A stretch of DNA of 64,000 nt from Burkholderia sp. H160 (GCA_000173575.1 ABYL01000003.1:1-64000), one strand, 5' to 3'. Shown: positions 24,898 through 33,778, counted from the first letter of the stretch. Translations and numbers: made by a program. The notes: generated from the letters alone by a model not told the origin.

Positions 24898-25752
24898 ATG
24901 CAGATCGAAACCCCGGGCGCGTCCGACGCGAACTCGCCTCAACTCAACGACACGAAAGCGCAGCGCGGGATCAGCGCGCTCGACAACACCGGCGAACTGC
25001 TGCTGGCACTGGTTGCCGCCGGCCGTCCGCTGTCGCTGCGCGATCTCGCGGCTGCCGCCGGGATGCCCGCGGCCAAGGCGTTTCCGCATCTGGTGAGTCT
25101 ACTCAAGGTGGGCTTGCTGAGCCGCGACGACGCGGGTCTTTTCAGCGCGGGACCGCTCGGCATGGAACTCGGCCTGATCGCATTGCAGCGCATGTCGCCG
25201 ATTCGCGATGCCGAACCGGAGATCGTCACGCTGGCGGCGCAGTCCGGTATGAGCGTCGCAGTGGCGATTCTTGGGCCTCTGGGTCCCACCGTAATCCGCT
25301 TCGAGGAGTCGGCAAGACCGCAACACGTGAGCCTGCGGGTGGGCACCGTGATGTCGCTCGTCAACACCGCGATAGGACGCGTGTTCGCCGCGCATCTCGC
25401 GGACGACGTATTGGTCGGCCTGCTGTCACAGGAATCGATCAGACTCGCGGGCGCGCCGGCCGCCGAGGTGCTCGTGTCGCCGAAAAAGGGCCCGCCGTCG
25501 TTGGCTCCGGCCTATCAGGCGCGCCGCGCGAAGGTTCTGAAAGAGGGTATCGATGACGCGCTCGATGCGCCGGTGCCGGGCATCGGCGCGTTGGCCGCGC
25601 CCGTGTTCGATCACACGGGCAGCGTCAGTCTGGTGGTCGCCGTGATCGGTCCGTCGGGCAGCTTCGATTACAGCCCCGATGGCGCGACCGCACAAAGGCT
25701 GCTCGCCACGACCAGACGGCTGTCGTGGCGGTTCGGCTGGATCGGGCGATGA
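24898..25752 (+). CDS. IclR family transcriptional regulator (second of tandem pair)
   Basis: A 284-residue IclR protein with a winged helix at about 25-90 (LSLRDLAAAAGMPAAKAFPH) and a C-terminal effector domain. It parallels the upstream IclR protein along most of its length, with shared segments such as the HVSLRVGTVMSL region. The ATG at 24898 starts 5 bases after the first gene's stop; the longer reading from 24817 overlaps that gene and is rejected. It converges with the DUF2783/monooxygenase operon. Confidence 0.87.
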   Translation: MQIETPGASDANSPQLNDTKAQRGISALDNTGELLLALVAAGRPLSLRDLAAAAGMPAAKAFPHLVSLLKVGLLSRDDAGLFSAGPLGMELGLIALQRMSPIRDAEPEIVTLAAQSGMSVAVAILGPLGPTVIRFEESARPQHVSLRVGTVMSLVNTAIGRVFAAHLADDVLVGLLSQESIRLAGAPAAEVLVSPKKGPPSLAPAYQARRAKVLKEGIDDALDAPVPGIGALAAPVFDHTGSVSLVVAVIGPSGSFDYSPDGATAQRLLATTRRLSWRFGWIGR

Positions 25753-25796
25753 TCCTTCCGCTGAACTCGCTCAGGCCGCGCGCGGTGGCGGCTCGG

Positions 25797-26006
25797 TCAT
25801 GCAGGCTCCGGTGCCACACCCGCGCGCGCCAGCGCGAGCGCTTCGAACAGCACCTCGGCATCGCCAATGTGGTTCGCGAGCAGCAGCACCAGCTTCGCGT
25901 TCATGAAATGGCTTTGCTCGTCGCTCAGTCCGTTGTGCGCGTCGATGAGTTTTTCGTAGAACGCGTCGGGGTCCGCGATGTTCGTTTCGATGTTCAGCTT
26001 GTTCAT
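25797..26006 (-). CDS. DUF2783 protein, monooxygenase-associated
   Basis: A 69-residue acidic helical protein with the conserved segments NIADPDAFYEKLIDAHNGLS and NAKLVLLLANHIGD that characterise DUF2783. Members are regularly encoded next to FAD-dependent aromatic monooxygenases, and this one starts 5 bases after such a gene. A role as small partner or stabiliser is inferred from that association. The ATG at 26006 matches the family start; longer readings do not. Confidence 0.8.
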   Translation of the reverse strand: MNKLNIETNIADPDAFYEKLIDAHNGLSDEQSHFMNAKLVLLLANHIGDAEVLFEALALARAGVAPEPA

Positions 26007-26011
26007 GATGG

Positions 26012-27697
26012 TTATCCGTTGCAGGTTGCGCGATCCACGGCCTTGGCGACCGACGCGGTGTCGAGGGCGCGCCAGCGCGCGCAGACGTGCTGATCCGGGC
26101 GCAGCAGATAGAACGTGCTGGGCCGGGCATCGAAGCGTTGCGTGACGACGCCTTCGATATCCTCCACCACCGTGACGTGCGGCATATCGGGCAGAGCGGT
26201 CACGGCCGCGCCACGCGGCACGACGATCAATGAGTGGACTGGAACCGCGAGCCGCGCGAGCGCGCGAAGCTGTTCGGCGCATTTCGTCGGGTCGTCGCCC
26301 GGTCCGCAAAAATGCACGCCTGTGAAGCCGCTGTGGCCCGTCTGATTCAGGAACCATGCGTCGTCGCCTGCGAGTTTGACGGGCGCGTCGGTGCATGCGG
26401 CACCTGGCACCATCGTGCCGGAGAACGCGTCGGCGTCGGGCGTGTTCAGTGGTGAGTCGTGCAGCACCGCCGGCACCGACAGGCGGCCGCTGTTGACGAG
26501 GCGCCGCGCGAACGGACACTCTTTTGCGAGCTTCAGCGTGGCATCGCGGAACATCCGCGAAACCGCGCTTTTTGGCGTGATGAAGTCGGTGGCGCGCGAT
26601 GAGTTCAGGATGTTTTCGTCCGCCGCATATTCGCGCTCCGATGCATAGGTATCGAGCAGGGCGGGCGGCGCGTCGCCATTGACGACCAGACGCAGCTTCC
26701 AGGCCAGATTGTCGGCATCCTGCACGCCGCTATTCGCGCCGCGCGCGCCGAACGGCGACACACCGTGCGCCGAATCGCCCGCGAACAGCACGCGGCCATG
26801 CCGGAAACTGTCCATCCGCAGACATGAGAACGTGTAGACGCTGACCCATTCGAGCTCGAACTCGGCATCGTCGCCAAGCAGTGCTTTCACGCGGGGAATC
26901 ACTTTTTCAGGCTGCTTTTCCGCGACCGGATCGGCGTCCCAGCCGAGCTGGAAATCGATGCGCCAGACGTTGTCGGGCTGTCTGTGCAGCAGTACTGATT
27001 GATTGCGATGGAAGGGCGGATCGAACCAGAACCAGCGTTCGGTCGGAAACGGCGCCTTCATTTTCACGTCCGCGATAAGGAAGCGGTCCTTGAAGGTGCG
27101 CCCGTGGCTGTCGAGACCAAGTGCCTTGCGCGCTGCGCTGCGTGCGCCGTCGGCGGCGATCACGTATTGCGCGCGCATCGGATAGATGCCGTCAGGTGTT
27201 TCGACCTGCAACTCGACATGGTCTTCTTGCTGGGTCAGGCCAATCACATTGCTTTTCCAGCGCATCTGCAGATTCGCGGTTTGCTTCGCGCGGTCCGCCA
27301 GATAGCCCTCGACGTAGTACTGCTGCAGGTTGATGAATGCAGGGCGCGCGTGGCCTGTCTCGGGCAGCAGGTTGAACGTATAGATCAGTTCGTCCTGCAG
27401 GAACACCTTGCCGACATTCCAGCTCACGCCTTTATCGACCATCTGCGCGCCGCAGCCGAGCCGGTCGAAGATTTCCAGCGTCCGCTTCGCGAAACAGATC
27501 GCGCGCGAACCGCTCGACAGCGTGTCGTCGTTGTCGAGCAGCACGGTGCGAACGCCTTGCTGGGCCAGATCGATGGCCGCGGACAGTCCGACCGGGCCAG
27601 CCCCGATCACGACGACCGGGTAGGTGAGCGGGGCACCGGCATCGTGGTCGGCGGCTCGCTCGTAGTCGAACCGCATCGTTTGGTAGTCGATCTGCAT
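26012..27697 (-). CDS. FAD-dependent aromatic monooxygenase (MhpA/PheA-like class A flavoprotein)
   Basis: A 561-residue flavoprotein hydroxylase. It has the GxGxxG dinucleotide motif (VVVIGAGPVGLSAA, about 29-42), the DG motif (VIAADGARSA), the GD motif (VLFAGDSAHGVSPFGARGAN) and a C-terminal thioredoxin-like domain, as in 3-(3-hydroxyphenyl)propionate hydroxylases and related enzymes. It should hydroxylate a phenolic acid with NAD(P)H and O2; the exact substrate is unknown. The ATG follows GGAGACGCC. It forms an operon with DUF2783, and an inverted repeat at 27736-27760 sits at its promoter. Confidence 0.85.
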   Translation of the reverse strand: MQIDYQTMRFDYERAADHDAGAPLTYPVVVIGAGPVGLSAAIDLAQQGVRTVLLDNDDTLSSGSRAICFAKRTLEIFDRLGCGAQMVDKGVSWNVGKVFLQDELIYTFNLLPETGHARPAFINLQQYYVEGYLADRAKQTANLQMRWKSNVIGLTQQEDHVELQVETPDGIYPMRAQYVIAADGARSAARKALGLDSHGRTFKDRFLIADVKMKAPFPTERWFWFDPPFHRNQSVLLHRQPDNVWRIDFQLGWDADPVAEKQPEKVIPRVKALLGDDAEFELEWVSVYTFSCLRMDSFRHGRVLFAGDSAHGVSPFGARGANSGVQDADNLAWKLRLVVNGDAPPALLDTYASEREYAADENILNSSRATDFITPKSAVSRMFRDATLKLAKECPFARRLVNSGRLSVPAVLHDSPLNTPDADAFSGTMVPGAACTDAPVKLAGDDAWFLNQTGHSGFTGVHFCGPGDDPTKCAEQLRALARLAVPVHSLIVVPRGAAVTALPDMPHVTVVEDIEGVVTQRFDARPSTFYLLRPDQHVCARWRALDTASVAKAVDRATCNG

Positions 27698-27735
27698 GGC
27701 GTCTCCGGGTTCTGCGGGGCATTTTGATTAATATA

Positions 27736-27760
27736 TAGCAAGCAGTGTTGCTCCTTGCTA
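27736..27760. promoter_or_regulatory. Inverted repeat TAGCAAG-N11-CTTGCTA at the monooxygenase promoter
   Basis: TAGCAAG (27736-27742) and CTTGCTA (27754-27760) are perfect inverted 7-mers spaced by 11 bases, 39-63 bases upstream of the monooxygenase start, beside an AT-rich TATATATTAAT stretch. This is probably an operator; the tandem IclR proteins are candidate binders. Confidence 0.5.
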
Positions 27761-28113
27761 ATTCTCGATCATTCTATAAAGCTTTTCAAGCGGTCGAATC
27801 TGTATTTACCCTGGTGCCGGGCGTACGTGCCCCAAAAAGGGCCTTCGTATTGCACGACGCGAGGTCGTGCGCTTCGTCGTGGACGAGAACGACTGTGAGG
27901 GTGACAGACGTTCCACGTTTTCGGCCAGATCAAACCGCGCCCTGAGTCGGACCACTATGCTTCACTGCAGCAAGAAGGCGAGGTCAACGCTTGTGCCTGC
28001 AAAAGGCCGCAAGCGCGACTGTCGAGATTTGCAAACGACCTCGCTTCTCATGGCCTTCGCCCACATTCACTGATCACTAACGCTTTGCGACATTGTTCTG
28101 GCAGGGGGCTCCT
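27761..28113. other. Gene-free stretch of about 350 bases
   Basis: No frame here looks like coding sequence. It separates the leftward monooxygenase operon from the rightward ATP-grasp operon and must hold the latter's promoter. Codon-like pieces (for instance around 27840-27930) do not match a family I know and may be decayed sequence. Confidence 0.4.
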
Positions 28114-29154
28114 ATGAGCACGCCCGATCGGTCCAGGAGGCGCAGGCAATCTTATCGGTGGAGAGCTCGACCCATGCCGACGAATATCTTTGCAAGCCCC
28201 GCTGGCGACAACGCGTCAACGGCATCGACCGTACACCGGATATTGAATAAAGGCGTCGCCGCTATTCACTTTGGAGTGCTCCACGGCGTGAAATATTTTC
28301 TTCCCGATGCGGTTTTTCTGTTTCTTTCACATCGCCGACGAGTGGGGCGGTTTCCACATCTGAGAAACCCGGCGACGTTCAACGAAATCATCCTGGACCG
28401 TTGTCTGCACCCGGACCCGTTATGGAGCATCCTCGCCGACAAGCTTGCTGTTCGAGACTACGTGAAGGCCACGGTAGGGGAGAGGCATCTGATTCCCTTG
28501 CTCGCTGCGCCCGACGCTTTCACACAGCAAGTATTCGACGCTCTTCCGCGCTCGTTCGTCATGAAGGCGAACCACGGGTGCGGCTTTGTCAAGGTAGTCT
28601 GGGACAAGGGAGATGTCTCGTTCGAAGAGCTGCGCAAGACGGCCGACGAATGGCTGTCGACTGACTTCTATCTCGCGTCGCGGGAACGGCATTATCGGAC
28701 CATCGAGCCGCGGATCTACTTCGAGAAGTTGCTGATCGATCGAAGCGGGAAAGTCCCCGCTGACTACAAGATCAATATCTTCGAACGCGAAAACGGCGAT
28801 CCGGTGATCTATACCGGCGTGGTCTCGGACCGGTTCGGCGTCCCACGACACGATTTCTACGATACGAATTGGAACCGGCTGGACATCGCGGCGGCCGGCT
28901 ATCCGTGCAGTGAGGAACCGGCTCCGCGTTTGCCCAATTGGGACGAAGTCGTCAGCGTGGCGAGGCGGCTGTCGGCCGGACTCGGCTATGTGCGTGTGGA
29001 CCTCTACGCGTTCGACGGTGAGATATTTTTCGGCGAATTGACCTTCACGCCGGGAGCCGGCGTTACGCGCTTTTCGCAGGACAGTTTCGACGATGAGTGG
29101 GGACGATTGATCCGTACCATGCCGCCATCGCAGCTCAGTGACGCTTGGGGTTGA
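28114..29154 (+). CDS. TupA-like ATP-grasp protein
   Basis: A 346-residue protein whose core (about 75-335) matches the TupA-like ATP-grasp family: NPATFNEIILDR, SFVMKANHGCG for nucleotide binding, then KINIFERENGDP, VRVDLYAFDGEIFFGELTFTP with the metal-binding acidic residues, and PGAGVTRF. ATP-grasp enzymes of this type join carboxylates to amines; relatives build teichuronopeptides or modify capsular polysaccharide. The ATG at 28114 follows GGGGG; a second Met at residue 21 is an alternative. First gene of a tight three-gene operon. Confidence 0.8.
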   Translation: MSTPDRSRRRRQSYRWRARPMPTNIFASPAGDNASTASTVHRILNKGVAAIHFGVLHGVKYFLPDAVFLFLSHRRRVGRFPHLRNPATFNEIILDRCLHPDPLWSILADKLAVRDYVKATVGERHLIPLLAAPDAFTQQVFDALPRSFVMKANHGCGFVKVVWDKGDVSFEELRKTADEWLSTDFYLASRERHYRTIEPRIYFEKLLIDRSGKVPADYKINIFERENGDPVIYTGVVSDRFGVPRHDFYDTNWNRLDIAAAGYPCSEEPAPRLPNWDEVVSVARRLSAGLGYVRVDLYAFDGEIFFGELTFTPGAGVTRFSQDSFDDEWGRLIRTMPPSQLSDAWG

Positions 29155-29156
29155 CT

Positions 29157-29762
29157 ATGACAACACGCGTATCGGATTCACAACCGGTATCTTTCGAGGA
29201 GGCGTCGAGTGATGCAAGGTTCGCCCGAATCGTCGATTGGATCGATCGGTTTCTATGCGCTCCTCACCCCGCACTGGGACGAACGGGCAACGTGTGCCCC
29301 TACGCCAGAACGGCGATGATAAAAAGGACAGTGGAGTTTTACCGCAACTTCTCCAGCAGCGTATCGGGACTGGCGAACGACATGGAACAGCACCTGGAAG
29401 AATTTCTCCAGAGCGAGCGAAGCGACGACATATACTATTGCCGAATCATCGTCCCCGACGCGCTGGGCGACGCGTCAGGCGCAATCGAGTTCGTGCAGAA
29501 GCAGCTCAAGCCCATGTTCGTCGAACGTCATTTGATGATCGGTCAGTTTTTCCCGGACTGTGCCGAACCCGGGCTGCACAACAGAGCGTTCCGTCCGTTG
29601 CAAACGCCCGTTCCATTGCTTGCGATCCGGCATATGGTTTTAAGTGATATTGCATTCCTGTACGGCAACGAACGGTACATGACTGCTTATCTGGAAAATT
29701 TCGAAGAACGCGGCACCGTCGCCCTCCAACAATTCGAGGCGACCACGGAGGCACCGAAATGA
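29157..29762 (+). CDS. DUF6875-like hypothetical protein
   Basis: A 201-residue soluble protein with the segment HPALGRTGNVCPYA near residue 40 (a conserved Cys-containing patch) and a central RIIVPDALGD. I believe this matches DUF6875, a family of unknown function, but am not certain. The ATG at 29157 starts 2 bases after the ATP-grasp stop and the gene overlaps the next by ATGA, so the three products are probably needed together. Confidence 0.65.
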   Translation: MTTRVSDSQPVSFEEASSDARFARIVDWIDRFLCAPHPALGRTGNVCPYARTAMIKRTVEFYRNFSSSVSGLANDMEQHLEEFLQSERSDDIYYCRIIVPDALGDASGAIEFVQKQLKPMFVERHLMIGQFFPDCAEPGLHNRAFRPLQTPVPLLAIRHMVLSDIAFLYGNERYMTAYLENFEERGTVALQQFEATTEAPK

Positions 29763-30481
29763 GTTCGTCAAAAGTCGATATTTTTGCTGATCACATCTTT
29801 AGACACAGCACCTATGTCGAGAAAATGAACCTGAGCTTCTCTCAGTTCTTCATCAAGTCGTCCTCGGGAACGCTTTGCATCGAGACGGGGGCGCGGGCCG
29901 ATTTTTCATCGATGAGAGCAACGCTTCTCGCACAGGGAATCGATGTAGCGTCCGTCAGCGGTGTCATCGTGCCGCACTTCGAAGACGATGAAATGGGCGC
30001 ATTACCTGAATTTGTCGCGCTCAATAAAGGCGTGGTTGCATACGCCCATCCGATCTGCTCGCATGCGTTGTCGGATATCTTCCCGGTCAAGGCAAAGCCT
30101 CTGAAAGACGAGACGCCCATTACGATCAACGATGAGGTGATCGTTCCGATTTTCGTCAAGCACGTGCATCAATGGGATGCGTTGGTCATTTATGTTCCGC
30201 GGCTCAAGGCGCTTTTTTCTTCCGATATCTTCATGCGCTTCGGACCGGTGGATGAAGACTCAAAAGATCCTGTTGCCGGTATGATCGCGTCGATCGAGCG
30301 GTCTGAATACCTGCCGTCGATCGAGTATTTCCACCGTGCGTTGATCAAGATCAAAAAATACGACGTCGAGTCGATATTCCCGATGCACGGTCCTGCGATT
30401 CACGGTAACACGGCGGCGGTAGTCGATGGGCTGATTGATTACTGTGAGAAGAAGCTCGGGAAAGAGGTGGCGGTGGGGTAA
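29759..30481 (+). CDS. Metallo-beta-lactamase-fold ODP-like di-iron protein
   Basis: A 240-residue protein resembling oxygen-binding di-iron (ODP) domains of flavodiiron proteins, without the flavodoxin domain. Likely iron ligands appear in order: HFEDDEMG (His, Glu, Glu/Asp positions about 77-83), a further His near VKHVHQWD, Asp in LFSSDIF and His in FPMHGPAIHG near the C-terminus. Stand-alone ODP proteins can sense or reduce O2 or NO. It overlaps the DUF6875-like gene by ATGA. Confidence 0.7.
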   Translation: MSSSKVDIFADHIFRHSTYVEKMNLSFSQFFIKSSSGTLCIETGARADFSSMRATLLAQGIDVASVSGVIVPHFEDDEMGALPEFVALNKGVVAYAHPICSHALSDIFPVKAKPLKDETPITINDEVIVPIFVKHVHQWDALVIYVPRLKALFSSDIFMRFGPVDEDSKDPVAGMIASIERSEYLPSIEYFHRALIKIKKYDVESIFPMHGPAIHGNTAAVVDGLIDYCEKKLGKEVAVG

Positions 30482-30844
30482 GGCGCGATGCTCGTGTTGC
30501 ATCGATGGGTTGAATCAGCAATGTGGAACAGTCTTTCTTGACTTGAATTTCACACATTTTTGTGTCTATTCAAAGTTTGCGTTGGCGTCGCATATCGCGA
30601 AGGCGACGGGTAATTTCAGAAATTCTCAAAAAAAGAATAACGTCTGATTTGAGATGAAGTAAGCACATCAACCGACGACCGCTGTCTGAGGTAGGACCGC
30701 GCGATCGTCGGCTGGCTTATACCCGCGCTGCGACAACTCGCACTATCCCGAAGAACGCGTGGACCTGCGGCCTCGTGGTCGCCTATGTACAAAAACTACA
30801 TTTTAGACGTTGCATTGATGTAGTTTATCTACTACTATTGCCTC

Positions 30845-30863
30845 GTCGGTCGAATCGACCGAC
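30845..30863. promoter_or_regulatory. Perfect 9-1-9 palindrome
   Basis: GTCGGTCGA-A-TCGACCGAC is a perfect 19-bp odd palindrome in non-coding DNA. It is strong enough to be a dimeric regulator's site or a small hairpin. No regulator gene is adjacent. Confidence 0.45.
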
Positions 30864-30946
30864 TGCGCGATACCTCTCGGACGCAGTTCGCGTCCACTTG
30901 CTACAAGCGACGAAGACGTTCCGGCGGTCTAATTGCATTCTTAATT

Positions 30947-30958
30947 GTTACCGGTAAC
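30947..30958. promoter_or_regulatory. LacI-family-like operator GTTACCGGTAAC
   Basis: A perfect 12-bp palindrome with central CCGG, identical to the core of operators bound by LacI-family gluconate regulators (ATGTTACCGGTAACAT style). It lies about 270 bases upstream of the PhaB gene. No LacI-family regulator is encoded in the window. Confidence 0.45.
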
Positions 30959-31226
30959 ACTGACTGTGGACGAGCAGCGCTAATACGGTTTTCAGTGTCT
31001 TCAAATTAATTAGTCGTACTAAAGCGAACTGGGAGAGAAGTTTCAGGCGCCAATGTGTGCAGCCCGCTGGGCGAGGCGTGTCGATCTCTCCGTAGCAGAG
31101 ACAACGAACGCATTTTCGTTTGACGAACTGAGGGCAATGTGTTGTGGCAAAGCAATGGCGGGTTGTGCGAGACGGCCATTGGGTTATTCACGTTCCTCGC
31201 AGATATGACAATCACGGATGGAAGGA

Positions 31227-31970
31227 ATGACGAAACGAATTGCTGTAGTAACTGGCGGTATGGGCGGTCTGGGAGAGGCGATTAGTACGACACTGCACGA
31301 CGCAGGTTATGCAGTTGTAGTCACGCACTCGTCGAACAACACCGGCGCAGCGCAATGGCTGGCGAACATGGAAGCTCAGGGCAGGAACTTTCGCGCGTAT
31401 CCGGTCGATGTGGCCGACTACGACTCATGCCAGCACTGTGCGGAAAAAATCCAGACCGAAGTCGGCCCGGTCGACATCCTGGTGAACAACGCCGGAATCA
31501 CCGGGGACATGACGCTGCGGAAGATGGACAAGGTCAACTGGGACGCGGTCATCCGCACCAATCTGGATTCGGTATTCAACATGACGAAGCCGCTGTGTGA
31601 CGGGATGGTCGCACGCGGCTGGGGACGCATCGTCAACATTTCGTCCGTCAACGGCTCGAAGGGCTCGATCGGCCAGACCAACTACGCCGCGGCCAAGGCC
31701 GGCATGCACGGCTTCACGAAATCGCTGGCGCTGGAAGTGGCGCGCAAAGGGGTTACCGTCAACACGATTTCGCCGGGCTACCTCGCGACGAAGATGGTGA
31801 CGGCGATTCCGCAGGAGATCCTCGATACGAAGATCCTGCCGCATATCCCTGTGGGGCGTCTGGGCAAGCCCGACGAAGTGGCGGCGCTCGTGCTTTACCT
31901 CTGCTCGGACGATGCCGGCTTCGTGACCGGCGCCAATGTTGCGATCAACGGCGGCCAGCACATGCAGTGA
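31227..31970 (+). CDS. phaB: Acetoacetyl-CoA reductase (PhaB), NADPH-dependent
   Basis: A 247-residue short-chain dehydrogenase very similar in layout to Cupriavidus PhaB: VTGGMGGLG cofactor motif, NNAGITGD, catalytic Ser in IVNISSVNGSKG, YxxxK as NYAAAKAG, and a terminal FVTGANVAINGGQHM. It reduces acetoacetyl-CoA to (R)-3-hydroxybutyryl-CoA for polyhydroxyalkanoate synthesis. The ATG at 31227 is chosen by alignment to PhaB; an in-frame ATG nine bases upstream is possible and has similar spacing to GG-rich bases. No phaA or phaC is nearby, so this may be a second, dispersed copy. Confidence 0.88.
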   Translation: MTKRIAVVTGGMGGLGEAISTTLHDAGYAVVVTHSSNNTGAAQWLANMEAQGRNFRAYPVDVADYDSCQHCAEKIQTEVGPVDILVNNAGITGDMTLRKMDKVNWDAVIRTNLDSVFNMTKPLCDGMVARGWGRIVNISSVNGSKGSIGQTNYAAAKAGMHGFTKSLALEVARKGVTVNTISPGYLATKMVTAIPQEILDTKILPHIPVGRLGKPDEVAALVLYLCSDDAGFVTGANVAINGGQHMQ

Positions 31971-32048
31971 CAGTAATGCGACGCCCGCGTCAGCCGGTTC
32001 GTGCAGGGGGCCTGAACCGTTCACGCAACACCTCGAGAGGAACGTGTC

Positions 32049-32207
32049 ATGAGTGAAACCTGGATGGGCCTGATTATCAGAGGCCCGGCCCTTGGTATCG
32101 CACTGTTCATGGTGCTTGGTCACTATCGCCGTGAGCGGACGCGGGCACGAATGCTCCGGGATCTGAATGATCACGAGTGCTGGCGTCAAACGCGCGAGCG
32201 AAAGTGA
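32049..32207 (+). CDS. Small membrane protein (52 residues)
   Basis: The frame ATG 32049 to TGA 32207 follows GAGAGGAA and encodes a short protein with one hydrophobic segment (GLIIRGPALGIALFMVLGHY, about 7-26) and a strongly basic tail. This is the form of a single-pass membrane protein with an internal C-terminus. No family recognised. It lies 78 bases after phaB and may share its transcript. Confidence 0.55.
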   Translation: MSETWMGLIIRGPALGIALFMVLGHYRRERTRARMLRDLNDHECWRQTRERK

Positions 32208-32233
32208 TCACGCCGCCGCACACGGATAACCAC

Positions 32234-32280
32234 GTTTGGGGGTGCGTGGGCTTCCTGTTCAGCAAGGACATCCCCCAAAC
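32234..32280. repeat. Inverted repeat GTTTGGGGG...CCCCCAAAC
   Basis: Perfect 9-bp arms (32234-32242 and 32272-32280) flank 29 bases, which themselves contain a TCCT...AGGA pair. The RNA could fold into a long hairpin between two small genes and act as terminator or processing signal. No T-run follows. Confidence 0.4.
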
Positions 32281-32359
32281 CTGTTGCTGGAAGAAACAGG
32301 CTCAACTGACGCCTGGCGCGCGGACCGGACTCAGCCGGTCACCACATTGAGAGAAGTGG

Positions 32360-32584
32360 ATGAAGAAAACAAGCAAAAAACGATCTGGAGCCAGGCAGAG
32401 CCCCTATACGCCCCAGACTGCCGAGGATGCGATTTCCCATCTCGAACGGATCCTGTCATCCGATGGTGCGGAATCATTGTTCAGCCGAACCTACTGGCGC
32501 GCACGTGTTCAGCAGGTCAGCGCTACACGAGGGCTGACTCCGCTGCAAAGAGCAAGGCTTATGAGGCTACTTCTTCGCATCTAA
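32360..32584 (+). CDS. Small basic hypothetical protein
   Basis: A 74-residue protein with a basic N-terminus (MKKTSKKRSGARQSPY) and a helical remainder (AEDAISHLERILSSDGAESL) ending in Arg/Leu-rich sequence. The ATG at 32360 follows GAGAGAAG. Such small proteins with long helices are common in Burkholderia and unassigned. Its stop overlaps the stop of the convergent GNAT gene. Confidence 0.5.
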   Translation: MKKTSKKRSGARQSPYTPQTAEDAISHLERILSSDGAESLFSRTYWRARVQQVSATRGLTPLQRARLMRLLLRI

Positions 32585-33426
32585 CCCAGTTCGAACGAAC
32601 TCACCCCGAACACGCGCTCCACAGGAATAGCCGGCGGCGCGCGAGTGTACATGCGCGCCGTTTCGAACGTGCTGACCATGCCGTTGCGTTCAGCGAGCGC
32701 TACGGCAGCGGCGTTGACCTCCGGGACGTCCAACGCAATGACTTCGCCTGCGACGCTCGCGACCAGTCCGTCGAACAGATCGTTGGCAATCTGTGCGTCG
32801 TCGGCAAAGAGCGGCCCGACCTTGTAGCCGGTTCTGCAACGGCGCAGCACGCCGTACCCTCTTATCTGAGCGTCCTGGACATACGCCAGCGCCAGCGACT
32901 GCGGTTGCGTGATCCAGCCCGCAAGGAACCGCGAACGGGCGGTCGAAAAACATGCGCTGTCGTAGGCAACTAGCTGCGCTAAGGGCACATCTCGCGCGTT
33001 CGTCAGATGTGGCGCCGACGTACCTCGCACAACGCCGTGGAAGCGGATGTTGCGATACGCGAGCTGGAAGCCGGATTTTTTGTAGTTATGCTGCTGGGCA
33101 ACGACGCCGTCCAGGCCGACCGTACGATCTCCCAGATAACGCATGGCGTGCTGCCAGGTACGCAGACCGAACCCCCTCGCGCGAAACGCCGGCTTGACGA
33201 TGTAGAGACCAATGAAACCGAAGCGCTCGTCGTATGCGACTGCCGAGATGCACGCCACCGGCTCTCCGTGCCAGGTACCGACGAAAAAACCATTTGGGTC
33301 TGCATTCCAGAAGCATTGCGCGTCGTGGAGGCCAGGGTTCCACCCCTCCGCTGCGGCCCATTCGACCGCCAGACCGACCTCGCTGGACGACATGTTGCGT
33401 ACAAGGAAATCGCTACGATCATCCAT
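32581..33426 (-). CDS. GNAT family N-acetyltransferase with C-terminal acetyltransferase-like domain
   Basis: A 281-residue protein. The N-terminal GNAT domain (about 5-135) has the acetyl-CoA-binding region FIGLYIVKPAFRARGFGLRT. The C-terminal half (about 150-275: GYGVLRRCRTGYKVGPLFAD) matches the second domain often attached to such proteins. Target unknown; some relatives acetylate small molecules or peptides. The ATG at 33426 (MDDRSDFLV) matches usual lengths; upstream ATGs at 33489 and 33510 add unconserved residues. Confidence 0.8.
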   Translation of the reverse strand: MDDRSDFLVRNMSSSEVGLAVEWAAAEGWNPGLHDAQCFWNADPNGFFVGTWHGEPVACISAVAYDERFGFIGLYIVKPAFRARGFGLRTWQHAMRYLGDRTVGLDGVVAQQHNYKKSGFQLAYRNIRFHGVVRGTSAPHLTNARDVPLAQLVAYDSACFSTARSRFLAGWITQPQSLALAYVQDAQIRGYGVLRRCRTGYKVGPLFADDAQIANDLFDGLVASVAGEVIALDVPEVNAAAVALAERNGMVSTFETARMYTRAPPAIPVERVFGVSSFELG

Positions 33427-33548
33427 GATGGGACCCGTCGGAACTGGAATTTTGATTTTCCCCTGACAATTCGATTTAAAGAACTGCATAATATTTGAAC
33501 TACAACGCACAACATACTACGCACAACGAATGTCGGGGAATCAATTAA

Positions 33549-33728
33549 ATGAGGCGGGTCGTAAAAGCGGCGTTGGTTTTTATCGCGGTCGTGACGGGGT
33601 CGGTGATCGTGAAGCTCGGATTTGTCGTGTATGAAAGTCTTTTCAAGCGCGGCCGGAAGGAAGCGCGTTTCGAAAGCCGTGCCGCGCGGACTGTGCGAAA
33701 TGGACGAGCAGGAATGCAGAGGCCGTAG
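33549..33728 (+). CDS. Small single-span membrane protein (59 residues)
   Basis: The frame from ATG 33549 to TAG 33728 encodes one hydrophobic helix (VVKAALVFIAVVTGSVIVKL, about 4-23) and a basic tail. The ribosome-binding site is weak. It is too short for family assignment, and the composition is the main support. Confidence 0.4.
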   Translation: MRRVVKAALVFIAVVTGSVIVKLGFVVYESLFKRGRKEARFESRAARTVRNGRAGMQRP

Positions 33729-33778
33729 CCTTGCGCGCACCACGTTGCGCCGCCTCCGCATCGACCTGACAGAGCCGT

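Larger units (their letters stand above)
30482..31226. other. Gene-free, AT-rich stretch of about 740 bases with palindromes
   Basis: Short frames here lack ribosome-binding sites and family resemblance, so I call no gene. The region contains two striking palindromes (30845-30863 and 30947-30958) and the promoter of the PhaB gene. It could hide a small RNA or be decayed DNA. Confidence 0.5.
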
